Below are positions 52,932 through 63,400 of a stretch of 64,000 nt of DNA, piece by piece (the first letter of the stretch is position 1; every line of letters starts with the position of its first letter). A program made the translations under genes and the position numbers. Source of the stretch: Bacteroidota bacterium (GTDB lineage: Bacteria > Bacteroidota > Bacteroidia > Chitinophagales > Chitinophagaceae). The stretch is from assembly GCA_023387985.1 (NCBI GenBank), contig JAEWHC010000008.1, positions 62,001-126,000 on the forward strand, in the 5' to 3' direction. The notes under the pieces are model-generated. The model saw nothing but the letters and a program-made list of their open reading frames with translations. It searched no databases and had not been told where the DNA came from.

Positions 52932-53588
52932 TCAACCGTTTTTGGTCTCCTCCTCATCATTGCCTTGGACACTATCCTCTTCGTCTTCCTCCTCTTCGTC
53001 CTCCGGATTATCCTGATCGTCATCCCAATCCGCATCATCATTTTCTTTATCGTCATCTTCAACATCCCAATCTTCCAACTCCTCATTCAAATATTTTTCA
53101 ATGCGCTGATTGGTATAATCTTCAGCATCGCTCAGGATAAATTCTTTTATTCCCCTTACACATTGATCCAGGTCAAAATAATCTTCATCAATCTCTTCAT
53201 CCGGTAATGAATCATCGTTTTGCCGGGCCCAATAGCCAACAACTTGCTGAATGAACTCCGATCGTTCTTCAAAAATTGAAATGATTTGCTCTTCCATGGT
53301 TATTTCATACGCATCCCAATAAAATGAATATTCACCCTGCACCTGCACGCAAATTTCTTCCCACACATTTTTCAGGCCGCTATCATCACCAGATAGCAAA
53401 AATTCCTTTCCGGTAAGCGTTATAAGTTGCTCAATGACTTCCTGGGCAATAAACCCGGCATGAAGTTGACCAAGATTGAAGAGGGCTTTTTCTGGATTTG
53501 GTATATTGATCTTTTTGGTGATGAAATATGCGATCAATTTATGATAATAACTTTTCACCGCCCGTACTTCTTTTAGCAACTTGCTCAT
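52932..53588 (-). CDS. hypothetical protein with highly acidic C-terminal tail
   Basis: A 218-residue protein. The first 160 residues look like a normal alpha-helical soluble domain (KSYYHKLIAYFITKKINIPNPEKALFNLGQLHAGFIAQEVIEQL). From about residue 165 it is an almost unbroken Asp/Glu tract (EDWDVEDDDKEND, EDEEEEDEEDS). No signal peptide and no known family. The tail could bind basic proteins, metal ions or nucleic-acid-binding partners. Confidence 0.75.
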   Translation of the reverse strand: MSKLLKEVRAVKSYYHKLIAYFITKKINIPNPEKALFNLGQLHAGFIAQEVIEQLITLTGKEFLLSGDDSGLKNVWEEICVQVQGEYSFYWDAYEITMEEQIISIFEERSEFIQQVVGYWARQNDDSLPDEEIDEDYFDLDQCVRGIKEFILSDAEDYTNQRIEKYLNEELEDWDVEDDDKENDDADWDDDQDNPEDEEEEDEEDSVQGNDEEETKNG

Positions 53589-54003
53589 ACCTTGATTTGA
53601 AATTTTATTGCATTAGGATTCAGCCCCACCTACAACCAACCCCTGATCTTCTGCATCCTCCGCACTTAACATTCCGGCCATTGTATCTGGCGGGTATCAA
53701 AGGTGGTGCAGAGCTGAACATACGCATCGCTTTTCCTTAAGCCTGTACCTGACCGAAAGAACGCGAGTGTAATTCATTTTATTTATCGATGTCATGTGTT
53801 GAGCATAAAGAAAAGCCCGGGGCTGGTTCCCGGGGGCTGAGGTTTTGTTTGGACGTCTCCTGCAAAATGAAAGTAAAACACGGCGATAATCAGCAAGAGA
53901 AATGTTTTCACTGCTGTATTTGCCTTTCTTCCTTTTGATAGAATTATTATAGATTAGCATCCTCAAAACGATTGGATGGCCGGCATATAAACAAACAAAA
54001 CGA
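53589..54003. other. 415-bp divergent intergenic region with GC-rich hairpin
   Basis: Between the acidic-tail gene and ppc. The one structure seen is a GC-rich imperfect hairpin at 53813-53840 (GCCCGGGG ... CCCGGGGGC) followed on the minus strand by CTTTTCTTT, so it may terminate a short minus-strand RNA. No gene is supported. Confidence 0.45.
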
Positions 54004-56577
54004 ATGGACAATACGCATTTATCCGTACTCGAGCGCTTCAAAAATGAAGTGGGAATCAAATTCCAGCTTTTCAACAGCCTGTTTACCTCGCTGCCTTTTC
54101 ACCGTATCGAAAAGACCGGCATCCTGTTATCCATGCTGCTGAATATTTGCGAGGAAGAGTATGCCAAAGGCAAAAGTCCTGTGGAAATCATTAACCAATT
54201 TTTTAGTCAGCATACGCGTTACCCGGGCGATGAGGAGCGACTCGATTTGTTATTTCGTTTTATTCAGTACGCTGAGCGGCAGGTCGTGCTTTTTGATGCG
54301 CTTGAGGATGCCGCCTACACCCAGCTGCACGACATGACCGGACCCGGTACCCTTAAAAGCCTGCAGGTAAAAGTGGATGCCGAAAAAGCACAGGAGGGCC
54401 TGAAAAATGTGTTGCAGCATTTTGGGATCCGGCTGGTTTTGACCGCCCATCCCACACAGTTTTATCCTGGTGAAGTGCTGGGCATCATCAATGATTTGTC
54501 GGCAGCGCTGAAGAACAACCACAACGCTTCCATCAATCTTTACCTGCAGCAACTCGGCAAAACGCCGTTTCTCAAAAAAAACAAACCGACCCCTTTAGAT
54601 GAAGCCCAAAACCTCATCTGGTACCTCGAAAACGTTTTTTACCATTCGGCCGGTCGCATCGTATTTTTTTTGAAACGCAACATGGGCTATAGCATGAAGC
54701 CTCAAAGCCCGCTTATCCGCCTGGGTTTCTGGCCGGGTGGCGACCGCGATGGCAATCCCTTTGTAAAAGCAGCCACCACACTGAAAGTTGCGGCCCAGCT
54801 TCGCGGCAGCATCATCAAATGCTATTACCAGGATGTGCGTAAGCTCAAACGACGTTTAACGTTCAGCGGCATTATGCAAAAAATCACGGACCTGGAGAAA
54901 AACCTTTATGAAACCCTTTTCCTGGATAAACCGGTGCTGGCCAATGCGTTCCAGTTGCTGGAACCCCTGCAGGAGATCAGGCAGATCCTGAAGAAAGACC
55001 ACGGCAGTTTATTCATCCACCTGGTAGAAAACCTGATCAATAAAGTGGAAATGTTCGGGTTTTATTTTGCCAGCCTGGATATCCGGCAGGACAGCAGTGC
55101 GCATGTTCCCGCCATAACCGGCCTGGTGGACCAAGGCATCCTGCCTGCGGATTACCTGAATCTGGGGGATAAAGAAAAAATGGATGCGTTGGTGCAGATC
55201 CGTGAAACGGTTTCATTGGAAAACTTGAAAGATGACCAAAGCCGCGATGTTTATGAAAGCATGCAGGCCATCAAAACCATTCAGCAACTGAATGGCGAAG
55301 CCGGGTGTCACCGTTATGTAATCAGCCACAGTGAATCGGCTGTCCACATTCTCGAAGTGTACGGCATGTTGCTGGCCGCAGGCTGGCTGCCGGAGCAGCT
55401 TACGGTGGACATTGTGCCCTTGTTTGAAACCGTGGAAGACCTGCAAAATGCCGCCGGCATTATGGAACAACTTTACAGCCATAAGGTCTACAGGCAGCAT
55501 ATCGCAAGCAGTGGAAACCGGCAAACCATTATGCTCGGTTTCAGCGATGGTACAAAAGACGGTGGATACCTGATGGCGAATTACAGCATTTATAAAGCAA
55601 AAAAGGAACTGACCCGTATCAGCAGGATGCATGAAGTGGACGTGTTGTTTTTTGATGGCCGTGGAGGCCCGCCAAGTCGCGGCGGGGGCAAAACCCACAA
55701 GTTTTATGCCAGCATGGGGAAGGATATTGCCAGCCATGAAATTCAGCTCACCATCCAGGGGCAGACCGTCAGTTCCAATTTCGGTACCATAAACTCCTCG
55801 CAGTTTAACCTCGAGCAACTGCTGCACGCCGGCATCAGCAACCAACTGTTCCCCGACAACCTGGCCACACTGGAACCGGCAGAAGAAGCCTTGCTGAATG
55901 AACTGAGCGAACTGAGTTTCACCAGCTATCGCAGCCTGCGCGATCACCCCAATTTCCTGGATTATTTGCTGAGCGCAAGCCCCCTGAATTTTTATTCCGA
56001 CACCAACATCAGCAGCCGGCCAACCAAACGCGGAAAAGGCAAAAAAATGACCTTGAACGATTTGCGGGCCATTCCTTTTGTTGGAAGCTGGAGCCAGATC
56101 AAACAGATCGTCACCGGCTATTTCGGAGTGGGCACGGCCCTGAAAGCGCTGGAAGACAAAGGCAAATGGGATGAAGTGGTAGCACTTCACCAGCATTCTC
56201 TGTTTTTCAAAGCGCTTATTGAGAATTGTGAAATGTCTATGAAAAAATGTTATTTTCCGCTTACCGCTTACCTGGGCGACCATGCCGTATTCGGGAAGGT
56301 TTGGCATAAAATACATGATGAATTCAGGCTCACGCGTTCCATGGTGCTCAAACTCACCGGCAACCCCGACCTGATGGAGGAATATCCTGCCGACCGCCTT
56401 AGCATAGAAATGCGTGAACGGATTGTTCTGCCCCTCACCACCATTCAGCAATACGGCCTGGCTACACTGCGCAAAATGGATGAACAGGTAATGGACAGTC
56501 CTTTGCGCGAGAAATACGAGAACTTGGTGATGCGCTGTTCTTTCGGGATCATTAACGCGGGCCGAAATTCGGCCTAA
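54004..56577 (+). CDS. ppc: phosphoenolpyruvate carboxylase
   Basis: An 857-residue protein. PEPC landmarks are present: LTAHPTQFYPG with His149, GFWPGGDRDGNPFV, LGFSDGTKDGGYL, RGGPPSRGGGKTHKF and the C-terminal RCSFGIINAGRNSA. It makes oxaloacetate from phosphoenolpyruvate and bicarbonate. Several consensus residues vary: TAHPTE reads TAHPTQ, and the histidine of FHGRGG (His579 in E. coli) is Asp551 here. These may be features of a Bacteroidota branch. The protein is slightly shorter than the enterobacterial enzyme (about 880) and has a divergent N-terminus. Confidence 0.9.
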   Translation: MDNTHLSVLERFKNEVGIKFQLFNSLFTSLPFHRIEKTGILLSMLLNICEEEYAKGKSPVEIINQFFSQHTRYPGDEERLDLLFRFIQYAERQVVLFDALEDAAYTQLHDMTGPGTLKSLQVKVDAEKAQEGLKNVLQHFGIRLVLTAHPTQFYPGEVLGIINDLSAALKNNHNASINLYLQQLGKTPFLKKNKPTPLDEAQNLIWYLENVFYHSAGRIVFFLKRNMGYSMKPQSPLIRLGFWPGGDRDGNPFVKAATTLKVAAQLRGSIIKCYYQDVRKLKRRLTFSGIMQKITDLEKNLYETLFLDKPVLANAFQLLEPLQEIRQILKKDHGSLFIHLVENLINKVEMFGFYFASLDIRQDSSAHVPAITGLVDQGILPADYLNLGDKEKMDALVQIRETVSLENLKDDQSRDVYESMQAIKTIQQLNGEAGCHRYVISHSESAVHILEVYGMLLAAGWLPEQLTVDIVPLFETVEDLQNAAGIMEQLYSHKVYRQHIASSGNRQTIMLGFSDGTKDGGYLMANYSIYKAKKELTRISRMHEVDVLFFDGRGGPPSRGGGKTHKFYASMGKDIASHEIQLTIQGQTVSSNFGTINSSQFNLEQLLHAGISNQLFPDNLATLEPAEEALLNELSELSFTSYRSLRDHPNFLDYLLSASPLNFYSDTNISSRPTKRGKGKKMTLNDLRAIPFVGSWSQIKQIVTGYFGVGTALKALEDKGKWDEVVALHQHSLFFKALIENCEMSMKKCYFPLTAYLGDHAVFGKVWHKIHDEFRLTRSMVLKLTGNPDLMEEYPADRLSIEMRERIVLPLTTIQQYGLATLRKMDEQVMDSPLREKYENLVMRCSFGIINAGRNSA

Positions 56578-56739
56578 ACCGTTTAACGCGCTGTGGAATG
56601 CTTCCCGGCTACCGGTTCGCAAAAACTGCCTTGCCGGCCCGTAACAAAGCTGTTGCGCGACATGCCGCTTGCCATTGCTGGTGCTTATTTACTTTTTATC
56701 CGGGGTGGTTCCCCGTTCAAATATTAAGCTGGCGTGCAT

Positions 56740-56747
56740 TACTTTTG
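56740..56747 (+). promoter_or_regulatory. purA -7 element
   Basis: TACTTTTG matches TAnnTTTG exactly and ends 26 bases before the purA ATG. No convincing -33 element. Confidence 0.5.
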
Positions 56748-56773
56748 CCATTCACTACTCTTCTTAAAAAAGC

Positions 56774-58033
56774 ATGATTGACGTTATACTGGGCCTTCAA
56801 TGGGGCGATGAGGGCAAAGGCAAAATTGTGGATTATTTTGCTCCAAACTACCAGGTGATCGCCCGCTTTCAGGGTGGACCGAATGCAGGCCATACCATTT
56901 ACCCCAAAGGTGAAAAAGTTGTTTTACACCAGGTTCCTTCGGGCATTTTTCATGACCATACCAAAAACCTGATCGGTAATGGCGTTGTGCTTGATGTGAT
57001 TACGCTCCGCAAAGAAATACAACGGGTGCTGGAAATGGGTGGAAATACATCCAATCTTTTCATTTCCAAAAGGGCCCACCTTATTATCCCAACACACCGT
57101 GCTTTGGACAAGGCCAGCGAATTGCAGAAAGGGGATGCCAAGATCGGCTCCACGCTCAAAGGCATCGGCCCGACCTATATGGATAAAACCGGCCGCAACG
57201 GCCTTCGCGTCGGCGATCTTTTTGAAAAAGGCTTTACAACCAAATACATCAAACTGCGCATGAAGCATCAGCGTTTGCTTGACAGTTTCAGCTTTAATGA
57301 AGACATTTCCGAATGGGAAGAAGAATTCCTGGAAGCCCTCGAATTCTTCCGCAGTTTAAATATTGTGGATGGCGAATATTTCATGCAGGAAGAGCTTGCC
57401 GCCGGCAAAAACATCCTGGCGGAAGGTGCGCAGGGCAGTATGCTCGATATCGATTTTGGAACCTTCCCGTTCGTTACCAGCAGCAATACCATTTCGGCCG
57501 GCGTAATGAGCGGCCTGGGCGTAGCGCCGCAAAAGATCAGGGAAGTAATCGGCATTACCAAAGCTTATTGCACCCGTGTGGGAAGCGGGCCTTTCCCTAC
57601 CGAGCTGGATAATGAGGAAGGAGAAAAACTCCGCAAGGCCGGCAACGAATTTGGTGCAACCACCGGAAGACCCCGTCGCTGCGGCTGGATTGACCTGGTA
57701 GCCCTGCAATACGCCTGCATGATTAATGGCGTTACCAAAATGGTGATGACCAAAGCCGATGTTTTAGATGGCTTTAAGGAGCTGAAAGCCTGTACATCTT
57801 ACAACATTGAAGGCAAATCGGTAAACCATATTCCTTTTCAGATGAGCGGCATGGAAATAGAGCCGGAATACCGGGTTTTCGAAGGATGGAATCAGGATTC
57901 ACAGAAATTTATAAATGCGGAAGATTTGCCGGAAAGCATGACTTCATACCTTAAATTTGTCAATGAGTCATGCGGAGCCCCGGTCAATTGGCTGAGCAAT
58001 GGACCTGAGAGAGACCAGATTATCCCGCTTTGA
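56774..58033 (+). CDS. purA: adenylosuccinate synthetase
   Basis: A 419-residue protein beginning MIDVILGLQWGDEGKGKIVDYF, with the GDEGKGK P-loop (Asp12, Lys15 region), GPNAGHTIYPKG, QGSMLDIDFGTFPFVTSSN and CTRVGSGPFPTE and GRPRRCGWIDLVAL. It joins aspartate to IMP in AMP synthesis, GTP-dependent. Complete and typical. Confidence 0.97.
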   Translation: MIDVILGLQWGDEGKGKIVDYFAPNYQVIARFQGGPNAGHTIYPKGEKVVLHQVPSGIFHDHTKNLIGNGVVLDVITLRKEIQRVLEMGGNTSNLFISKRAHLIIPTHRALDKASELQKGDAKIGSTLKGIGPTYMDKTGRNGLRVGDLFEKGFTTKYIKLRMKHQRLLDSFSFNEDISEWEEEFLEALEFFRSLNIVDGEYFMQEELAAGKNILAEGAQGSMLDIDFGTFPFVTSSNTISAGVMSGLGVAPQKIREVIGITKAYCTRVGSGPFPTELDNEEGEKLRKAGNEFGATTGRPRRCGWIDLVALQYACMINGVTKMVMTKADVLDGFKELKACTSYNIEGKSVNHIPFQMSGMEIEPEYRVFEGWNQDSQKFINAEDLPESMTSYLKFVNESCGAPVNWLSNGPERDQIIPL

Positions 58034-58121
58034 TTGTTAAGCCGAATTTCAAAAAACCGGGTATAATATTTGGCGATCCAAAAATGGAAATTAAATTTAA
58101 CTCACGATAATTTGATTTGAT

Positions 58122-58589
58122 ATGGCTGTGAAGACATCAACAATGGTAAAAAACACAAACAGAAAAAAAACGTTGGCAAATTTTGACGGAGTAGCTGAGC
58201 CGCAGGCGGAAATTGTGGAAGTGGGCGGGAGCGCCGTTGATTGGGATTTTGAAGAAACAGACCTGTTTTCAACCTTATTGGCTGCTAAACAGAAATCGCC
58301 TGACGGAGAGGAGGAAGAGGTTTTTGATGATGATGAAAAATTTGATGATGAAACCGGGGCTGACGATGATGAGGACGATGACTGGAATAACGATGAAGAA
58401 TGGGAAGGGGAAGAGGAAGAAGGCGATTGGGATCCTGATTTTGACGAGTTTGACATGCCTCCTGTAAAAGGCAAAAAAGGCAGCAAGGATGAAGAAGAAG
58501 ATTTTCAATACGAAGAAGATGTGGATGATGATTTCGATGACCTCTTCGGCAATGGCGATGACGATGATTTCGATGAAGATGATTTCTGA
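58122..58589 (+). CDS. very acidic hypothetical protein
   Basis: A 155-residue protein. The first 55 residues are normal (basic MAVKTSTMVKNTNRKK, then VDWDFEETDLFSTLLAAK) and the rest is dominated by Asp and Glu (EVFDDDEKFDDETGADDDEDDDW, EEWEGEEEEGDWDPDF), interrupted by a short basic GKKGSK. No signal peptide, no known domain. It shares the acidic-tail character, but not obvious sequence, with the protein at 52932-53588. Confidence 0.7.
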   Translation: MAVKTSTMVKNTNRKKTLANFDGVAEPQAEIVEVGGSAVDWDFEETDLFSTLLAAKQKSPDGEEEEVFDDDEKFDDETGADDDEDDDWNNDEEWEGEEEEGDWDPDFDEFDMPPVKGKKGSKDEEEDFQYEEDVDDDFDDLFGNGDDDDFDEDDF

Positions 58590-58757
58590 TCATCCCCATT
58601 TTGCTTTTGAATTTTCATTTTAGATTCCGGGCATTTAACCAGCAACAATCTCTTTGATAACCAGGTATGAACAGCCTGGTTTTTTACATTCCCGGTTTGC
58701 CCGCGGGCAATTTCTTTTCATTGCCTGCGGCAACCTGTTTAAAAGGCCCTCTTGCAT

Positions 58758-58765
58758 TATCTTTA
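58758..58765 (+). promoter_or_regulatory. -7-like element of the HerA-like ATPase gene
   Basis: TATCTTTA is one base from TAnnTTTG and ends 21 bases before the ATG at 58787, supporting that start. Confidence 0.35.
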
Positions 58766-58786
58766 CGCCATTCAATTTTCAGGAAT

Positions 58787-60364
58787 ATGGCAGAATCAGC
58801 AGCATTTTTAAAGGCCGTACAGGACGGTTATACTTTTAAAGGGGAAAAAGTAAGAATAGGCCGCGCAATGCTCAACGGGCATGTGGTGGCGGGTGCGGAT
58901 ATTTTTCTGCCGCTTAAAACCATGAACCGCCATGGGCTGATCGCCGGTGCGACAGGTACGGGAAAAACCAAAACGCTCCAGGTTATCAGCGAGGCGCTGA
59001 GCGAAGCGGGCGTGCCGGTATTGGTGATGGACATTAAAGGCGACCTGAGTGGCCTGGCTGCCGCCGGAGAAACAAATTCCAAAATTGAAGAACGCTGCCA
59101 CTTGCTGGAAATGGCGTTTAACCCTACCGCCTATCCGGTTGAGCTCATGCGCATTTCCGAAGGGGAAAAAGGAGTAAAACTCCGCGCCACGGTAACCGAA
59201 TTTGGTCCGGTGTTGCTTTCCAAGATCCTGGGCCTGAACGATACCCAGGGCGGCATTGTAGCCATGCTGTTTAAATATGCCGACGATAACCATTTGCCCC
59301 TGCTGGACATCAAGGATTTTAAACGCCTTTTGCAGTATGCCACAGAAGAGGGCAAAACCGAACTGGAAAGGGAATATGGTAAGATCAGTACAGCATCCAC
59401 CGGCACCATTTTGCGTAAATTGATTGAACTCGAACAACAGGGAGCCAACACTTTTTTTGGCGAGCTCAGCTTCGATGTACATGACCTGATGCGCACTACT
59501 TACGATGGCAAAGGGATGGTGAATATTCTGCGTGTGACCGACCTCCAGGACAGGCCCAAATTGTTCAGCACCTTCATGTTGCAGTTGCTGGCTGAGCTAT
59601 ATGCAGTGAGCCCCGAAACGGGTGACCTGGACAAACCCAAACTCTGCATGTTTATTGATGAAGCCCATCTTGTTTTCCAGGAAGCCAGCTCTGCACTGCT
59701 TCAGCAGATTGAAACGGTGATCAAACTCATCCGCTCAAAAGGTATCGGCATTTTCTTTTGTACCCAAAACCCTATGGATGTGCCGGCCCCGGTACTCGGG
59801 CAGCTTGGTCTTAAAGTACAGCACGCCTTACGTGCCTTTACCGCGAATGACCGTAAAGCCATACGCCAAACCGCAGACAACTACCCTTTAAGCGAATTCT
59901 ATAAAACGGATGAACTGCTAACACAGGTCGGCATTGGTGAGGCATTGATTACCGCGTTGAGTGAAAAAGGAACGCCTACACCGTTAGTGCATGTCATGCT
60001 GAACCCGCCGCAAAGCCGGATGGATATCCTCACCGGGCCGGAAATTGACGGCTTACTAAGGCGTTCGCAATTATTGAGCAAATACGACCAGGTAATTGAT
60101 ACCAACAGCGCTTACGAAATGCTGGATGCCAAAATGACTGCTGCTGAAGAAGCTGCTGCTGAAGAGAAAGCCAGCCGGGGGGAAACATCCCCTGGTCGGG
60201 GAAGAGAACCAAAGCCCGAACCTTCAACACTTGAAAAAATGGTGGACAACCCAGTGGTAAAAAGCATGATACGAACCGCGGGCAACCAGATCGTACGAAG
60301 CCTGCTGGGCTCAATTGGCTTGAAAGGAACAACCACGAAACGGCGGAAAACAAGTTGGTTCTAA
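58787..60364 (+). CDS. HerA-like DUF853 ATPase
   Basis: A 525-residue cytoplasmic protein. Walker A is GATGTGKT (residues 54-61), Walker B is LCMFIDEAH, and an arginine-finger-like RxFTANDRKAIRQTADNYPL follows. This is the DUF853 branch of HerA/FtsK-type ATPases, not classic archaeal HerA. Its role is unknown; it lacks a nuclease neighbour here. The C-terminal Ala/Glu-rich linker and basic tail (KRRKTSWF) follow the ATPase core. The upstream ATG at 58667 is rejected because a -7-like element (58758-58765) lies between. Confidence 0.88.
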   Translation: MAESAAFLKAVQDGYTFKGEKVRIGRAMLNGHVVAGADIFLPLKTMNRHGLIAGATGTGKTKTLQVISEALSEAGVPVLVMDIKGDLSGLAAAGETNSKIEERCHLLEMAFNPTAYPVELMRISEGEKGVKLRATVTEFGPVLLSKILGLNDTQGGIVAMLFKYADDNHLPLLDIKDFKRLLQYATEEGKTELEREYGKISTASTGTILRKLIELEQQGANTFFGELSFDVHDLMRTTYDGKGMVNILRVTDLQDRPKLFSTFMLQLLAELYAVSPETGDLDKPKLCMFIDEAHLVFQEASSALLQQIETVIKLIRSKGIGIFFCTQNPMDVPAPVLGQLGLKVQHALRAFTANDRKAIRQTADNYPLSEFYKTDELLTQVGIGEALITALSEKGTPTPLVHVMLNPPQSRMDILTGPEIDGLLRRSQLLSKYDQVIDTNSAYEMLDAKMTAAEEAAAEEKASRGETSPGRGREPKPEPSTLEKMVDNPVVKSMIRTAGNQIVRSLLGSIGLKGTTTKRRKTSWF

Positions 60365-60380
60365 ACGTTGTTGTTCAGGA

Positions 60381-60416
60381 TAACAAAAAACCACTCCCCG
60401 CGGAGTGGCTTTTTGT
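60381..60416. terminator. bidirectional terminator
   Basis: CCACTCC (60391-60397) pairs with GGAGTGG (60402-60408); an A-run precedes and a T-run follows. It lies between the convergent HerA-like and reprolysin genes. Confidence 0.85.
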
Positions 60417-60434
60417 TTTCACCTATTTTAATCA

Positions 60435-63400
60435 CTACAACTTGATCAATTTGATCAACATTCGGTTCTCTCCCTGCTGCACGTCAACAACGTAAAGGCC
60501 CGGACGCCAGTTTGCACCTACAGCAATTGTGGAATTGCCCCGGGTATTCATCCGCTCAACAGCAATACCTGCAGCGTTATATACATTCAGCCTTACAGGT
60601 TCAGCATTATTTTTTGCTTTTATATGCAGGTTGAATAGATTGGCCGAAGGATTGGGCGCGCTGGTAACCTCAAGTTCCGTTGATAAACTTTCTTCACGCA
60701 CATATTCCAGTGCCGAGGTTCCGCGTTTGTCCTTGCCTTGAATAATCTGAACCACGCTGCTGAGGCCTGTGCGGGTCGTCGGCGCTGCAGCTTCACTTGC
60801 ACCGGGTTCATTGTCATAATAAACCTCGCCGGTATTTTTATTGTAAATCCTTACCCGTACATAATCCTCATTGCCATTGTCAATTACAGTAAGAATGAAA
60901 GCGATGCCGCTCTGACCATTCGTGATTCTGCCATATCCTTTCATTTGGGCCCGGTTGCCGCTGATGGCCATATAATCGTAGTTCAACGCGGTGAATTCAA
61001 AGTTTCCAACTTTCAGTTCAAAACGGGTTTCACCTTTGGGGAATGTAGATTTTTTGAAATAATGCACTTCAAATCCAAAGCTCGCCTTGCCGGTGGCCTG
61101 AGGATCTGCTTTCAAAGCGCCGGCCGGAGAAGCGAACCATCCGCCGCCAAAAGCGTTTCCGCCCGCGGGATCATAAATCACTATTGTGGCCTCCTGGTCG
61201 CCGCTTGTGCTTACATAAGATTCATTGCCAAGCTGATCTTTCACATTCATGCGCACTTTGTACACTCCGGGTTCCATAAATTTATAAGATCCGGTCACCA
61301 GCCCATTCTTACGGCCGTTGGGTTCTGCGGCTACCTGTCCCTTTACGGAAACCGCATCATCAATCAACCAGGTGGCGGTGTGCCTGTTTCCTGGTTTATC
61401 CTGGAAAACGCCGGCCAGGCTTACCGTCGACCCTACCTTGAAGGAACTACCGGCCTGCGGACTCGTAATATTGTGCGCTACATACACTTCAGTGGTGGTT
61501 GATGAAATGTTTCCACAGTCATCTTCCGCAGTGATGGTAATGGTATAAACCCTGCCATCCCCGGTTCCTGCACGCTCTGCCCTCAGCATCACTGTATGAT
61601 TGTCGATCACTTCATAATCCACGGGTTCGGTATCACCATCGCCGGTACCGTTTACCGGTTCATTGCTTACAATGGAAAGTGATGTGGTTATATGCGCTGC
61701 ATCTGAACAATTGTCAAATACATCGTAATTGATCTTTACCTCACGCATCTTGTGGTTAGGAGGCCATAATGAATTTGGCGTGGCTGAAACATTTTCAAAA
61801 TAAGGCGCCGTGGTATCCATGGCAGTTATGATCTGAACCGCCTGAGTATAGTTTCCGCAATCATCAGTCACCTTCCAGGTTCTTGTGATGATCTCCTCTC
61901 CCATGCATGACCCTTCTTCAACCACATCTGTGTAGGTTGGGTCGGGGTTAGGATCGCAATTGTCATCAACGTTGGTGGGATTCCCGGTAATGGAAGGATC
62001 CGCATCGTAATCACAACTTTCATCTTTGTAAATTACAATATCATCAGGCACCGTAAAGGTTGGCGCAGTTGTATCCCTTACAGTGATGATTTGCACCTGG
62101 GAACTATCATTGCCACAGGCATCCTTTACATACCAGGTTCTTTCAAGAATTGTCTCACCGGTACAGGAACCATTCTTTTCAAGATCAGTATGCCAGACAT
62201 CCGGGTTTGCATCACAATTATCCTGTACATCCGTTGGCACACCGGTATCAGCAGGCAATGCGCTGTAGTTACAATCTTCATCCTTGTAAAGCGTTACGTC
62301 TGCCGGTACGTTGAAGGTGGGTTTGGTATTGTCTCCAATGGTGAAAACAGCGTTGCTCAGGTCATAGAAAATATTTTCCACGGCCTCAATTTTTATGCGG
62401 GCATTGTTGCTGTAAGTGCAGGCAAAATCATGCGTATAACTACCGTCATTGGGTGTGGAAGCTGTTATGACACTCCAATTTACCCCACCATCGGTGGATA
62501 AACTAATTTTTACGTTTGCTGAAAGAGCCTGCGTACCCTCTGCATTCCATGTAATGTTGTAATTACCCGGGCATATGGTTTCCCCTCCATTTGGTGCGGT
62601 GAGGGCAAAAGGCCCCACATCAGCCACGGTGATCACTATATTGTCAGAATTGGTCTGGCTGCCATCGCGCACCGTAAACCTGAAATTCATTGTACGTGCA
62701 ACGGAAGGCAACGTTTCCCATTTGGTGCTTACCCCTTCGGCTGGCATTAAGCGAATCGGGGACGTTGATGGCGGTAAGGAACGGAACATAGGACCCGTGG
62801 TATAGGTTGAATTGGGGATCGTCCTCCCGAAGTCACTGGTGAGTTTATCCATTTGCTCCCAGGTAAAAAGCAGCGGATCACTTTCAGGATCTGAAGCCAC
62901 ACCGGTTAACACAAAAGCGGTGGATTTCGGAATGGTCCTGTCCGCACCGGCGTTGGCACTTGGAGCTGTATTATTGGCATCAATGGTGGTTCCGCAGCTT
63001 ACGCCTGCGATATGTGCCGTCGCTTGCTGGATGCTTATGGCATGAAAATAGGGAGATCTCAATTCAATAACCTGGTCTGCAGCGGCGATGCCATTGCCTC
63101 CGTAACTCATAAACGTGTTCCCGCTTCCCGGCTCCATTTGGGCGTTGTCGTTATCATCCTGGTGTGTGAAGGTATGATTTGCACCGGCCTGATGCCCGAT
63201 TTCATGGGTAAACATCATAGAAGCATAACCGTCTAAATTATTCCATCCGGCTCGCATGGTTACCGCCCTCGCTTTGTTATCATCATCGCAAAACCTGCCG
63301 ATTGACGCTCTGCCGGCATTGCTTCCGGAATTAAAATGCATCAGATGCCCCAGATCATAATCACTTGTGGACAGCACCCCGTTTATAACAGTCTTGGCCA

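Noticed and set aside
55213..56622. 469-residue frame opposite ppc
   Set aside because: Antisense shadow of a conserved enzyme gene with codon bias in the ppc frame.
58667..58786. Upstream ATG giving a 40-residue N-terminal extension of the HerA-like ATPase
   Set aside because: A -7-like element lies between the two ATGs and the extension does not resemble the family N-terminus.
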